The notes: generated from the letters alone by a model not told the origin. A stretch of DNA of 64,000 nt from Chitinophaga pollutisoli (GCF_038396755.1 NZ_CP149822.1:868001-932000); one strand, 5' to 3'. Positions 1 through 9,233 are shown, counted from the stretch's first letter. Numbers and translations: made by a program.

Positions 1-282
1 GAAATCATCAACCGGCTCGTGAAGCTCGGCTTCATCGAAGAAACGCCCGACGCCAATGACCGGCGCAGCAAGCTCATCCAGGTTTCCGGCGCGGGGCAGC
101 AAATGATGGGCGAACTGTTCGGCGATATGGACAAGATCTCGCGCCTCATCCTTGGCGACCTCCTCCCCCGCGAACAATACCAGCTCCTCGAAATGCTCGA
201 ACGGCTGCATGGTTTCCATAAACCCATTTTCCAGGACGATCTCCAGCAACTCGACGATCTGATAGACAAAAAAACTTCCTGA
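1..282 (+). CDS. MarR-family transcriptional regulator, C-terminal part
   Basis: The frame is open from the first base of the window, so the gene starts upstream and only about 93 C-terminal residues are visible. The segment LVKLGFIEETPDANDRRSK is the end of the recognition helix and the beta-wing of a MarR winged helix, where the D-x-R-R-S-K stretch is typical. It is followed by a long dimerisation helix (LLPREQYQLLEMLERLHGF). MarR proteins bind palindromic operators as dimers and often respond to small phenolic ligands. The ligand and targets cannot be told from this fragment. The gene ends 44 bases before a sensor kinase on the same strand. Confidence 0.85.
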   Translation, partial: EIINRLVKLGFIEETPDANDRRSKLIQVSGAGQQMMGELFGDMDKISRLILGDLLPREQYQLLEMLERLHGFHKPIFQDDLQQLDDLIDKKTS

Positions 283-326
283 ACGAGAATTCCCTATCTT
301 GTAGCCTTAACCATTTCCCATACCGG

Positions 327-2165
327 ATGTTGAAAGGGGCTCTCCTGTCGATTGTATTGCTGATTTTTTGCCGGCTTTCCGTAGCAGGACAGCAGTCGTT
401 CCATGTACTGGAAGACAGTTCCCGGCAACTCACGCCCGCGGGGGCGCTGGCAGCATGGCAGAACGGAGCTTTCAGGCCGCTGCAGCCTTCTTACCTCAAT
501 CCCGGTTATACCACATCCCATTTCTGGATCGCCGTTACCGCGCCCGATGTCGCCTTCTCGGAAAACATGTTGCTGGTGGCGGATAATCCGCATATCAACC
601 GGCTGGAATGGTATGCTGCGGGGCGCAACGCAATGCAGCTGTTGTCGCTTACGGGCGATTACTTTCCCTTTCACCAGCGGCCGGTCAGGCATCCGTCGTT
701 CGTGTTCCGGTTCAGTAATGGTCCGGGGTTGTACCTGCTCAAGATCGACAAGCATCATGAATCGTTGCAGGCGCCGCTCCGGCTGGAACGCCGTTCTGTT
801 TTCCGGGCCGAAAGTGAGCGTTCGGCGCTGATCAACGGCATCCTCACGGGCATTGTGCTCCTGATCGTGTTGTTCGGCGCTTTCCTGTACGCCAACACCC
901 GCGACGCGGTATACGGCTGGTACGCGCTCTATGTGCTGAGTACGCTGGGTTGGATCTGGTCGAACAGCGGGTTGGGGTTCCAGTATCTCTGGCCGGAATC
1001 CGAATATTTCCCCAGCCGTTCGCGCGTGGTTTTCGTATTCGCGAACTTCGTTCTTACCGTGCAATTCCTGAAAGTATTCACCGGCCTGGGGCAACCGGGC
1101 AGCCGTTTGCGGCAACCGTTGTTGTTTGCACAGGGCGTCTGGCTCGCGATGCTGGTTATCACATTGTGGCCCATCCATTATCAGCAGTACGCGCAGGCTA
1201 CGATGGTTTTATTACGCGCGCTGCCGTTCTTTTCGCTGGCCGCGCTGGGATTGTTGCTGGCGGGATTGATCTACAAAGTTGTGAAAGGGAACCGCCCTTC
1301 GATGATTTACATAGCGGCGGTGCTGGTGCTGATGTTTTTTACGGTGATGGAAAACCTCTATCACCTGGGCACCGTAAAATTGCCGTCGTACTTCGCGCAT
1401 TACGGATTGTTTACCGGTATCGTGCTGGAGATGATCATCATCACCTTCGGACTGGCGGCACGTTTTTCGTTTTACAGAAAAGAAAAGGAAGCCATCCTGC
1501 AAAAGATGAATGAACAGCAGAAACAACTGACCGATACGATCGTGACGGTGGAGGAGAACGAGCGGAAGGTGCTGGCAGACCGGCTGCACGACGAAATCGG
1601 CTCCCTACTCGCCCTGGCCTCGCTACAGCTCGATGCGGTGAAAGGGAATCCCATGCAGGGAAGCGCCCCGGCGGAACGCGCCAGCGGCATCATCAAAGAA
1701 ATCAGTGAAACGGTGCGCAACATCAGCCACCAGCTCACGCCTGTGGCCATGGAAAAATACGGCCTCGTGAAAGCGGTGACCGACCTGGCCGGGATCGCCA
1801 ACGCTTCGGGCAGGATCCGGATCGAACTGGTCATCATCGGCTTTGAAAACGATACGCATTACTCCCGGAACTTCCGGGTTATTTTATACCGCATCATCCA
1901 GGAATTGCTGCAAAACGTATTGCGCCACGCCGATGCAGGGCATGTGCTCATCCAGCTGATAGAGCACGAGGACCATTGCACGCTGATGGTGGAAGACGAC
2001 GGGAAAGGCTTTACCGGCGAACTGCCCGCGCCCCAGCTCCTGCGCAGCATCCGTTCTAAAGTTGATTACCTGGAAGGAATGATGCAAATCGAACATCAAA
2101 CCGAAAGCGGCGCATTGATCAATATCGAACTGCCGCTACCGAAAATGAATGGAAATTATGCCTGA
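327..2165 (+). CDS. 7TM-DISM sensor histidine kinase
   Basis: This is a 612-residue membrane sensor kinase. An N-terminal signal peptide (about 1-21) precedes an extracytoplasmic DISMED2-type beta-sandwich (about 25-150). Seven hydrophobic segments follow (about 168-385), typical of the 7TMR-DISM family, then a coiled-coil linker. The dimerisation/phosphoacceptor helix has ADRLHDEIGSLLA with His421, the HisKA_3 type used by NarL-class systems. The ATPase domain shows an N-box (QELLQNVLRHA, Asn530) and a G-box (EDDGKGF). The stop overlaps the start region of the response regulator, so the two are translationally coupled. Bound carbohydrate or another small molecule is a plausible signal for this family, but the ligand is unknown. 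Confidence 0.92.
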   Translation: MLKGALLSIVLLIFCRLSVAGQQSFHVLEDSSRQLTPAGALAAWQNGAFRPLQPSYLNPGYTTSHFWIAVTAPDVAFSENMLLVADNPHINRLEWYAAGRNAMQLLSLTGDYFPFHQRPVRHPSFVFRFSNGPGLYLLKIDKHHESLQAPLRLERRSVFRAESERSALINGILTGIVLLIVLFGAFLYANTRDAVYGWYALYVLSTLGWIWSNSGLGFQYLWPESEYFPSRSRVVFVFANFVLTVQFLKVFTGLGQPGSRLRQPLLFAQGVWLAMLVITLWPIHYQQYAQATMVLLRALPFFSLAALGLLLAGLIYKVVKGNRPSMIYIAAVLVLMFFTVMENLYHLGTVKLPSYFAHYGLFTGIVLEMIIITFGLAARFSFYRKEKEAILQKMNEQQKQLTDTIVTVEENERKVLADRLHDEIGSLLALASLQLDAVKGNPMQGSAPAERASGIIKEISETVRNISHQLTPVAMEKYGLVKAVTDLAGIANASGRIRIELVIIGFENDTHYSRNFRVILYRIIQELLQNVLRHADAGHVLIQLIEHEDHCTLMVEDDGKGFTGELPAPQLLRSIRSKVDYLEGMMQIEHQTESGALINIELPLPKMNGNYA

Positions 2166-2793
2166 ACTCCGACTGCTCATCGCCGACGACCATCAGCTCC
2201 TGATAGACGGGATGCTTTCGCTGCTCCGCGAAGCCGGCGGCTACACCCTGCTGGAACCCGTTAACGACGGCCGCCAGCTCCTCGAAAAACTCGCTTCCAC
2301 ACCGGTAGACATCATCCTGCTCGATCTTAACATGCCGCATCTCGACGGCATCCGCGCCCTGGAAAAAATCCGCCGGCAATACCCCCGCGTCCGCATCCTC
2401 GTGCTCACCAACTACAACCAGCCGCAGCTCGTGGCGGAAGTCCGCAGGCTCGGCGCCAACGGATACCTGCTCAAAAGCGCATCCGCCGGGGAATTGCAGC
2501 GCGTGATCCGCCTCATCGCGGAAGGCGGCGAATGGTTCGAAGACATTGCTGTCGAAGAAGAACCGCTCCCCTCCTATTTCCTGGACGAATTCCTGCGGAA
2601 ATACCATTTAACGAGAAGGGAAGTGGAAATCATCCGGATGGTGGGCAGCGAATTAACGAGCAAGGAGATCGGATCACGATTGTCGATCAGTGAATTCACC
2701 GTCAATACGCATCGCAAGAATATCATGCGCAAGCTGGAAGTCCGCAATATCGCGGGTATTCTCAATTTCGCCAGAACGCACGGTTTATTGTAA
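2158..2793 (+). CDS. LuxR/NarL-type response regulator
   Basis: The protein has a receiver domain (RLLIADDHQLLIDGM, phosphoacceptor Asp in LLDLNMPHLDGI near residue 56) and a C-terminal LuxR helix-turn-helix (LTRREVEIIRMV, then SKEIGSRLSISEFTVNTHRK). It is the cognate partner of the preceding kinase, whose last codons it overlaps. An in-frame ATG lies three codons earlier at 2149. I chose 2158 because MPELRLLIADDH is the usual receiver start. The 3' end overlaps the convergent epimerase gene by 9 bases. Confidence 0.93.
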   Translation: MPELRLLIADDHQLLIDGMLSLLREAGGYTLLEPVNDGRQLLEKLASTPVDIILLDLNMPHLDGIRALEKIRRQYPRVRILVLTNYNQPQLVAEVRRLGANGYLLKSASAGELQRVIRLIAEGGEWFEDIAVEEEPLPSYFLDEFLRKYHLTRREVEIIRMVGSELTSKEIGSRLSISEFTVNTHRKNIMRKLEVRNIAGILNFARTHGLL

Positions 2794-3936
2794 CCGCTGC
2801 ACGATTTCCATACAGGCGCGGCTGTTGTGGCAGGGCCCTTTGGTGAAGCCCGCCAGATCTTCGGGGATCGGATCCCCGTCGCGGTTGACGCCCCATCTCC
2901 ATTCCCCCAGTTCCCGGTCGATGATATTTTCCTCGGTGAAGCGCCAGGTGTCTCCCGCCTGCGCGAGGTATTTTTCATCGCCGCTCACCTGCCAGGCGTT
3001 CACCAGCGCCACCATGGCTTCCGCCTGCGGCCACCAGCGTTTTTCTTCCACCAGGTGTTTTGTTTCAGGGTCGGCTTTGTACCACAGGCCACCGTCGGTA
3101 TCCATGCCTTCGAGGGCCGCGTCGGTCAGCTGAACCGCGGCTTCGCGGGTGCGTTGGAGCAACGCTTCGTCGCCCAGGGCTTCGGCGGCGCGCTGCAGCT
3201 GCCAGGAAATCTGCATGTCGTGCCCGTAGGAGATCATGTTGCCTTCGGGTTTCCAGTCGGCGTCGAAGTACAGGCGCAGGTGGTGCGTTTGCGGGTCGAT
3301 GATTTTGTCGAGGAAAAGTTTGGTGAGGTCGTGGAGGTGATGGCGCAGGCTGTCGTCGGGCCAAACGGCGTAGAGCGCCGAAAAACCTTCTAGTATATGG
3401 AGCTGGTCGTACATGGATTTGCGTTCGGGTTGTCCGGATTGCCAGTCGCGCGAGCATGCGCCGGTGTATCCGCCGCGGACGGGGTCGTGGGTGTAGAGTT
3501 GCAGCAGGCTGTAAATACCTTTGGCGAGATGAAGGGTCTCGGTCGACGGGTTGGCGTGTTGCCAGGTGGCGAGACCGAGAAGGGCGAGGCCCATGGCATG
3601 GGGTTCCTTGAGGGGATCCTGGCAGCGGCCGGCGTAATCGGTATCCCGCACCACGCCGCCGAATTCGGGGTCGATGCAGTGGTCGCGGAACCAGGCATAG
3701 GCGCGCCCGGCCGCGGCGAGCCATTCCGACCGGCCGGTTTGGATGGCCCCGGCAGCAAAACTTTGCAGGATGCGCGAAGTAAGCACAGAAGGTTTGAGGG
3801 CGAAGGGATCCGGTCTCCCGCCGGCCGACATCTTTCCATAAAATCCGCCAAAGCGGTGGTCCGTCATTTCCCGGTCCCAGAATCCAAGGATATGGTCTCT
3901 TTCCCGTTCGAGTGATTGCCTGAGGGTTGTTTGCAT
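2785..3936 (-). CDS. N-acylglucosamine/cellobiose 2-epimerase family protein
   Basis: A 383-residue (alpha/alpha)6-barrel epimerase of the AGE/CE superfamily. These enzymes epimerise C2 of a reducing-end glucose or N-acetylglucosamine. Three histidines sit where the cellobiose 2-epimerase catalytic histidines lie: His180 in DQLHILEGF, His239 in SYGHDMQISW and His370 in GPCHNSRAC. The EWRWGVNRDGDP and WWPQAEAM motifs also favour the cellobiose/mannobiose epimerase branch over the GlcNAc epimerase branch. No signal peptide is seen, so it is cytoplasmic. A secreted protein gene lies 16 bases upstream on the same strand. Beta-1,4-disaccharide metabolism is the likely role, but the substrate is inferred. 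Confidence 0.85.
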   Translation of the reverse strand: MQTTLRQSLERERDHILGFWDREMTDHRFGGFYGKMSAGGRPDPFALKPSVLTSRILQSFAAGAIQTGRSEWLAAAGRAYAWFRDHCIDPEFGGVVRDTDYAGRCQDPLKEPHAMGLALLGLATWQHANPSTETLHLAKGIYSLLQLYTHDPVRGGYTGACSRDWQSGQPERKSMYDQLHILEGFSALYAVWPDDSLRHHLHDLTKLFLDKIIDPQTHHLRLYFDADWKPEGNMISYGHDMQISWQLQRAAEALGDEALLQRTREAAVQLTDAALEGMDTDGGLWYKADPETKHLVEEKRWWPQAEAMVALVNAWQVSGDEKYLAQAGDTWRFTEENIIDRELGEWRWGVNRDGDPIPEDLAGFTKGPCHNSRACMEIVQRLQ

Positions 3937-3952
3937 AGCAAATAATAGAAAT

Positions 3953-4486
3953 TTAATGACCGGGTGGCTGCAACCGTGTGGCGGCGATTCTACGGCCGGT
4001 TTCCAGTTCGCGGATGAAGGGCAGGCCGGTTTGCAGATACAGCCGTTCGCTTTGATCCAGGTAGTTGTCGAGCTGGAAAAACATCGCGGCGCGGTTGGCG
4101 CCGATTACTTTGATCATGCGGCGGTAGTACCGGGTTTGCAGGTCCACGAATTCGCGGTCATTTTTAAGAATGTTTTTAGTGAGGTTTTGCAGCATCGGTT
4201 CGTCGAGCGCCTGGAATTTTTCGTTGTAGGTCCGCAGCAGCAGGTTGCGCATCTGCGCTACGGGCATTTTTTCTTCCGCATAGGCGTAAAAAACTTCAAG
4301 GAACTCGGGTTGTTCGCTGCGGCCCACGCGAAGCAATTCGGTGAAAACGGTTTCGCGGGTGCGGCCGAAGAGGCGGAGCACCACGTCTTCGGATAGTTGC
4401 ATGCCGGCCGAGGAGCTGTCCTGGCCGAAAAGGGCGGCGCTGCCCAGCAGCGTGCCCAACATTGTCATCAACATCAATTTGCTCAT
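3953..4486 (-). CDS. Secreted helical protein of unknown function
   Basis: I do not recognise a family. The 177-residue product begins with a signal peptide (MSKLMLMTMLGTLLGSAALF, probably cleaved after Gln), so it is exported. The rest is predominantly charged and helical, with a run of aromatic and Met/Gln residues (FYAYAEEKMPVAQMRNLLLR; FVDLQTRYYRRMIKVIGANR). It lies 16 bases upstream of the epimerase gene and is probably co-transcribed with it. No lipobox or metal-binding motif is visible. Confidence 0.7.
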   Translation of the reverse strand: MSKLMLMTMLGTLLGSAALFGQDSSSAGMQLSEDVVLRLFGRTRETVFTELLRVGRSEQPEFLEVFYAYAEEKMPVAQMRNLLLRTYNEKFQALDEPMLQNLTKNILKNDREFVDLQTRYYRRMIKVIGANRAAMFFQLDNYLDQSERLYLQTGLPFIRELETGRRIAATRLQPPGH

Positions 4487-4830
4487 ACCACAATGTTTTA
4501 TGCACCGGGTTATCCCGGCGCCATTTTACAAAACGGGGATTCCTGACGGGCGGTAATGGAGGAGTATAAATACATCCATACGCGAATTGTTGAGGACAAA
4601 GGGCCAACTACCATTATATAACAATAAATAGGGTGTGTTGTTGTATGAGGGGTAAAGAAGGAAGAAAAGAAAGTATCTAAGTTTCGGAGGCTTTTTTGAA
4701 CAAAAGGCAAGGAAAAGCGGGAAAGGATGAATAGTGTTTTGAAAAGCCGGCATTAGGGGAAAAATCCTCCAAAACGCCCGTCAATACTAAATTTCACTAT
4801 TTTTGCAGTTGTTTTAAAAAGAACCAAATT
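4487..4830. other. Intergenic region between divergent genes
   Basis: This AT-richer stretch of 344 bases separates a leftward secreted-protein gene from the rightward FMN protein gene. The only clear signal is a Bacteroidota -7 box, TATTTTTG at 4798-4805, 25 bases before the ATG at 4831. Short open frames on the minus strand show no coding-like composition. No repeat or RNA gene is seen. Confidence 0.55.
4798..4805 (+). promoter_or_regulatory. Promoter -7 box for the FMN glutamate-synthase-like gene
   Basis: TATTTTTG matches the Bacteroidota primary-sigma consensus TAnnTTTG and lies 25 bases before the start codon. No TTG -33 element stands at the usual 17-23 base spacing. Confidence 0.5.
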
Positions 4831-6417
4831 ATGCGGAAAGGATTTATTATCAGCGCCGTCATCGCCCTCATCGGCACCTTCCTCCTGGGCTGGTACGCCA
4901 GCGCCTGGTGGTACGTGACCACGGCGGCGGTAGCTGGTTTGACAGTAATGGGAATCAACGACATGATCCAGACAAGACATTCCATTATGCGGACCTACCC
5001 TGTGGTGGGGCGGATGCGCTACTGGATGGAAGCCCTCCGCCCTAAAATGTACCAGTATTTCGTGGAGTCCGACATAGATGGCAGGCCCATCAACCGGATC
5101 GACCGCTCCACCATCTACCAGCGCGCCAAAAAGGAAATGGACACCATGCCCTTCGGAACGCAGCTCGACGTGTACGAAGAAGGGTACGAATGGATGAGCC
5201 ACTCCATCGCCCCCAAAGATTTTCACAAACTGAACCATAACCCGCGGATGACGATCGGGAACAAGGATTGCAAACAACCTTATTCCGCCAGCATCTTCAA
5301 CGTGTCGGCCATGAGCTTCGGCTCCCTCAGCAGCAACGCTATCGAAGCCCTCAACGGAGGCGCCAAAATCGGCAACTTCGCCCATAATACCGGCGAAGGC
5401 GGCATCAGCCCCTACCACATCAAACAGGGTGGCGACATCATCTGGCAGATCGGCACCGGCTATTTTGGCTGCCGCGACGATGAAGGAAATTTCTCCGACG
5501 AGGTTTTCACCCAAACCGTGCAACTGCCGCAGATCAAAATGATCGAGCTGAAGCTGAGCCAGGGCGCCAAGCCCGGCCATGGCGGCATCCTCCCGGCCAA
5601 AAAGAACACGCCCGAGATCGCGGCCATCCGGCACGTGAAGCCCGGCACCACCATCTACTCACCGCCCTATCACTCGGCGTTCAACACCCCGAAAGAACTG
5701 GTGCTTTTCCTCCATCGCATGCGCGGGCTCTCCGGCGGCAAGCCCGTCGGCTTCAAGCTGTGCATCGGCCGTAAAAGCGAGTTCATCGGCATCTGCAAAG
5801 CCATGATCGAGCTGGATATTTATCCCGATTTCATCACCGTGGACGGCGGCGAAGGCGGTACCGGCGCGGCTCCCCAGGAATTCAGCAACCACGTGGGCGC
5901 CCCCCTGCTCGACGGCCTCGCTTTCGTGCACAACATGCTCATCGGTTTCAATATCCGGCACCACATCAAAATCATCGCTTCCGGCAAGATCCTTTCCGGA
6001 TGGCACCTCGTGCGCGCCGTAGCCCTCGGGGCCGACGGCTGTAACAGCGCCCGCGCCATGATGATGGCCCTCGGCTGCATCCAGGCGCTGCTGTGCAATT
6101 CCAACAAATGCCCGACCGGCGTAGCCACCCAGGACCCCGCCCTGTCTGTAGGGCTTGTGGTGGCCGACAAAAAGCAACGCGTGGCCAATTATCATGAAGA
6201 CACGCTCAAAACCTTCGTGGAACTGATCGGCGCCGCCGGGATCGACGATTACAAAAAGCTCACCCGCTCCCATATCTACCGCCGCGTGTTCATGAACGAA
6301 GTGCGCACCTTCGAGGATATCTTCCCGAGCCTGGAACCCAATTGCATGCGCGAAAGCCGCATCCCGGAAAAATATAAGCAGGACTTCGAACAAGCGTTCG
6401 CAGACCGCTGGGTGTAA
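4831..6417 (+). CDS. Membrane-anchored FMN-binding glutamate-synthase-like protein
   Basis: This 528-residue protein corresponds to the FMN-binding synthase domain of the glutamate synthase large subunit. It lacks the N-terminal glutaminase domain and has two hydrophobic segments at the N-terminus (about 5-45). The flavin-binding loop GGEGGTGAAP is present. A C-x5-C-x4-C motif (Cys416, Cys422, Cys427 in GCIQALLCNSNKCPTGVATQ) is kept, which in glutamate synthase binds a [3Fe-4S] cluster. A flavin/iron-sulfur redox role at the membrane is therefore likely. Without a glutaminase domain it cannot be a classical GOGAT on its own. It appears monocistronic, with a promoter box upstream and a terminator hairpin downstream. 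Confidence 0.9.
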   Translation: MRKGFIISAVIALIGTFLLGWYASAWWYVTTAAVAGLTVMGINDMIQTRHSIMRTYPVVGRMRYWMEALRPKMYQYFVESDIDGRPINRIDRSTIYQRAKKEMDTMPFGTQLDVYEEGYEWMSHSIAPKDFHKLNHNPRMTIGNKDCKQPYSASIFNVSAMSFGSLSSNAIEALNGGAKIGNFAHNTGEGGISPYHIKQGGDIIWQIGTGYFGCRDDEGNFSDEVFTQTVQLPQIKMIELKLSQGAKPGHGGILPAKKNTPEIAAIRHVKPGTTIYSPPYHSAFNTPKELVLFLHRMRGLSGGKPVGFKLCIGRKSEFIGICKAMIELDIYPDFITVDGGEGGTGAAPQEFSNHVGAPLLDGLAFVHNMLIGFNIRHHIKIIASGKILSGWHLVRAVALGADGCNSARAMMMALGCIQALLCNSNKCPTGVATQDPALSVGLVVADKKQRVANYHEDTLKTFVELIGAAGIDDYKKLTRSHIYRRVFMNEVRTFEDIFPSLEPNCMRESRIPEKYKQDFEQAFADRWV

Positions 6418-6443
6418 ATGCCCATTTCACCCGCAAGCATATG

Positions 6444-6471
6444 GCCGCCCCCGACCCGGGGCGGCTATTTT
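6444..6471 (+). terminator. Rho-independent terminator
   Basis: GCCGCCCC (6444-6451) pairs with GGGGCGGC (6458-6465) and is followed by TATTTTTATT. It lies 27 bases after the FMN protein stop codon. Confidence 0.8.
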
Positions 6472-6620
6472 TATTCACCCTTTCCCATTATTCCTTCATC
6501 ATCATAGCGCCAGCCCGAAGGATTATTTTTCGTATATTCATTGAGTATCAACCAAATCGCACTGCAGTCTACATAATGCATATTTTTAATATATTTATAT
6601 TCCAACATCAGCATACCAGC

Positions 6621-7139
6621 ATGAAAGTGAACGACAGATTTACCTGGGCAGTTGAAATGCTCCATATCGACCCGGACGACCATATTCTAGAGATCGGATG
6701 CGGGCATGGCATTGCCGTATCCCTGATAGCGCCGCAGCTCAAAACCGGAACCATCACGGCGGTAGACGCATCGCGGGCCATGATCGACAAGGCGCAACGT
6801 AAAAACGAGGGCCTGGAGGCCGATTTCATCCACCAGACATTCTGCCAGACAGCGCTTGGCCAGCGTTTCGATAAAATATTCGCCTTTAATGTCAATATAT
6901 TTCTGAACAACGCAGAGAAGGAGCTTTCATTGATCCGGGATTACCTGGCGCCTTTGGGTGCCCTGTACGTTTTTCATCAGCCGCCGCCCTCTGCCGGGAT
7001 GGAACAGGCGCAGGGGTTTGCCGAACGGATTTCGGGACAGCTCGAAAAAGGCGGGTATGTGATCCGGGACGTATTGTTCAAAAAACTGGCGCCCGCACCC
7101 GTGGTTTGCATCATCTCGCAACCATCTCCCGCACCCTGA
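6621..7139 (+). CDS. Class I SAM-dependent methyltransferase
   Basis: The 172-residue protein has the SAM-binding motif I ILEIGCGHGIAVSL (about 23-36) and the acidic residue closing strand 2 (ITAVDASRAM), followed by a post-motif region (FDKIFAFNVNIFL). The substrate cannot be predicted. The open frame extends upstream to 6441 but that part overlaps a terminator and is AT-rich, so I placed the start at the ATG at 6621, where the conserved fold begins. An alternative ATG lies at 6576. The gene ends just before the DEAD-box helicase gene. Confidence 0.82.
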   Translation: MKVNDRFTWAVEMLHIDPDDHILEIGCGHGIAVSLIAPQLKTGTITAVDASRAMIDKAQRKNEGLEADFIHQTFCQTALGQRFDKIFAFNVNIFLNNAEKELSLIRDYLAPLGALYVFHQPPPSAGMEQAQGFAERISGQLEKGGYVIRDVLFKKLAPAPVVCIISQPSPAP

Positions 7140-7150
7140 GGGAATTTGCC

Positions 7151-7158
7151 TACCTTTG
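7151..7158 (+). promoter_or_regulatory. Promoter -7 box for the DEAD-box helicase gene
   Basis: TACCTTTG matches TAnnTTTG. It sits only seven bases before the ATG at 7166, so transcription would start at or very close to the start codon. No -33 TTG is found at the normal spacing. Confidence 0.5.
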
Positions 7159-7165
7159 TGGCCGC

Positions 7166-8410
7166 ATGAAATTCGAACAATACCGCATCTCCGAAGAGCT
7201 GAAGCGGAGCCTGGAAGACCTGGGCTTCAAAAAGCCGACAGATATTCAATATAAAGCCATCCCCTCTATCCTGAAGGGCGATGATGTACTCGCCATCGCA
7301 CAAACCGGTACAGGCAAGACGGCCGCCTTCGCCATTCCCGTATTACAGCTCATGCAACAGCGGCACCGTTCGAAACGCACCCGCGGTGAAGTGAAATGCC
7401 TCGTAATGGTACCCACCCGCGAGCTCGCCCTTCAAATTGCAGAAGTCTTCAAACAACTCGGGAAATATACACCGGTAGACATCCTCGGCCTTGTAGGTGG
7501 CGTAGATGCGGAAGCCCAGATCAGGAAGCTGGATAAAGGTGTAGACATCCTCATCGCCACTCCCGGCAGGATGTTCGACCTCCGCGCCCAGGGGCACCTC
7601 GACCTCTCCCACGTGCAAACCCTCATCCTCGACGAAGCCGATCACATGCTCGACCTAGGCTTCATCCGCGATATCCGCGACGTGATCAAACACATCCCGT
7701 CCAACCACCAGACGCTGTTCTTCTCCGCCACCATCGACGAACATATCAAAGACCTTGCTTACTCCGTGGTCCGCAATCCTATCCGTATCCAGATTTCGCC
7801 GGAAGACCCCGTGTCCAAAAACATCAGTCATGCCGTGGCGTATGTGGGTATGGATGATAAACGCTTTTTCCTTGAACGCCTCGTGCGCGAGTTCCCCGAT
7901 AAAAAGATCCTGGTGTTCGTTCGCACGAAAGTAAGGGCGGAACGCGTTGTGGCGGCCATGGAGCGCGTCGGCATCCAGAGCCTCGCCATGCATGGCGGCA
8001 AAGAACAAGGCGACCGCCTAGCCGTGATGACCGAGTTCCGCAAGGGCGAAAACAAGCTCCTCATAACCACCGACGTCAACGCCCGCGGGATCGATATCCC
8101 GAACGTGGACTATGTTGTGAATTACGACCTGCCGGAAGACCCTGAAAGCTATGTCCACCGCATCGGCCGCACGGGCCGCGGCACGCAGAAAGGCCAGGCC
8201 ATCAGCTTCTGCAGCCCGGAAGAAAAACCCCTGCTCGACGCCATCCATGAATACATCGGCAAGCCCGTGAAGGAAATGACCATCTCCAAAAACGAATACG
8301 AAGCCACCATCCAGTTTTCAGAAGAAGTTCCCAACGAAAACGTGCAGCTGCTCATCGAACAGCACGAAGCCGCGATGAAGGCCGCAAAAAAGAAGAAGAA
8401 AAAGAAGTAA
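7166..8410 (+). CDS. DEAD-box ATP-dependent RNA helicase
   Basis: A 414-residue two-domain helicase of the RhlE/DeaD type. Visible motifs are the Q motif (GFKKPTDIQYKAIP), Walker A (AQTGTGKT, 45-52), Ia (PTRELALQ), II (DEAD, 156-159), III (SAT) and VI (HRIGRTGRG). A short basic tail ending in a run of lysines probably helps bind RNA. It unwinds RNA duplexes in the cytoplasm during ribosome assembly, RNA decay or cold adaptation. I placed the start at MKFEQYRI, because the 20 preceding codons lie across a promoter-like box. Confidence 0.95.
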   Translation: MKFEQYRISEELKRSLEDLGFKKPTDIQYKAIPSILKGDDVLAIAQTGTGKTAAFAIPVLQLMQQRHRSKRTRGEVKCLVMVPTRELALQIAEVFKQLGKYTPVDILGLVGGVDAEAQIRKLDKGVDILIATPGRMFDLRAQGHLDLSHVQTLILDEADHMLDLGFIRDIRDVIKHIPSNHQTLFFSATIDEHIKDLAYSVVRNPIRIQISPEDPVSKNISHAVAYVGMDDKRFFLERLVREFPDKKILVFVRTKVRAERVVAAMERVGIQSLAMHGGKEQGDRLAVMTEFRKGENKLLITTDVNARGIDIPNVDYVVNYDLPEDPESYVHRIGRTGRGTQKGQAISFCSPEEKPLLDAIHEYIGKPVKEMTISKNEYEATIQFSEEVPNENVQLLIEQHEAAMKAAKKKKKKK

Positions 8411-8447
8411 TTCCTTATTTTGGACGCCGATCTACGCTTTTAACGTC

Positions 8448-9233
8448 ATGAAAAAACTTTGGATCGGCCTCCTGGCCTGTATTGCACTCACCGCATCCTC
8501 CCCCGCTCCCGGCGACGGCGAATGGATTTCGCTGTTCAACGGCAAAAACCTGAAAAACTGGACTGTCAAGATCCACCATCACCCTGTGGGCAAGAACTTC
8601 GGGAATACTTTCCGGGTGAAAGACGGCGTCATCCAGGTGCGGTACGACCAGTACGGCGATTTCAACGAACAATATGGGCACTTGTACTATAACACGCCTT
8701 TCTCCCATTATCACCTGCAGATGGAATACCGCTTCACCGGTGAATGGGAAAAAACGGCGCCTTCCTACACCATACTCAACAGCGGCGTAATGTTCCATTC
8801 ACAAGACCCGCGCACCATGCCGGTGGAGCAGGACTGGCCGATATCGGTGGAAATGCAGTTTCTGGCGGGCCTGGGCGACGGACAGCCGCGCCCCACGGGC
8901 AACATGTGCTCCCCCGGCACCAACATCGTTTACCAGGGCAAATTCAATACCCAGCATTGCATCAATTCCAGTTCCAAAACGTATGAAAAAGGTGAATGGG
9001 TGAAAGCGGAGCTGATCGTTTACGGTGATTCCCTCATCCAGCATATCATCAACGGCGACACGGTGCTGCAATACAGCAAGCCGTCCATTGGCGGGGAAGT
9101 AGCCAACCGCTACGATCCCGCGCAGAAAATCGACGGCAAGCCCCTCACCTCCGGCCACATCGCCCTGCAAAGCGAAGGCCAGCCCATCGATTTCCGGAAC
9201 ATCCGGATTAAAAAGCTGCCGGGTAACCGGTAA
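8448..9233 (+). CDS. Secreted DUF1080 (3-keto-disaccharide hydrolase-type) protein
   Basis: A signal peptide (about 1-22) is followed by a single DUF1080 domain. The opening WISLFNGKNLKNWTVK is the family hallmark, as is the closing IDFRNIRIKKL. The fold is a concanavalin-like jelly roll. Characterised members cleave 3-keto-glycosides or bind sugars outside the cell. At 261 residues it is a stand-alone domain. It lies 37 bases downstream of the helicase gene and converges on the ABC permease gene, with a long hairpin between the two ends. Confidence 0.88.
   Translation: MKKLWIGLLACIALTASSPAPGDGEWISLFNGKNLKNWTVKIHHHPVGKNFGNTFRVKDGVIQVRYDQYGDFNEQYGHLYYNTPFSHYHLQMEYRFTGEWEKTAPSYTILNSGVMFHSQDPRTMPVEQDWPISVEMQFLAGLGDGQPRPTGNMCSPGTNIVYQGKFNTQHCINSSSKTYEKGEWVKAELIVYGDSLIQHIINGDTVLQYSKPSIGGEVANRYDPAQKIDGKPLTSGHIALQSEGQPIDFRNIRIKKLPGNR

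Noticed and set aside
294..1178. Long minus-strand frame opposite the sensor kinase gene
   Set aside because: It lies fully antisense to a well-supported kinase and has no domain; GC-rich codons open the opposite frame.
4753..5634. 293-codon minus-strand frame opposite the FMN protein
   Set aside because: Antisense to a conserved enzyme, with Gly/Val/Phe-rich random composition and no motif.
8384..8410. Lysine run at the helicase end as a possible frameshift
   Set aside because: Basic C-terminal tails are common in DEAD-box helicases and the gene ends normally.
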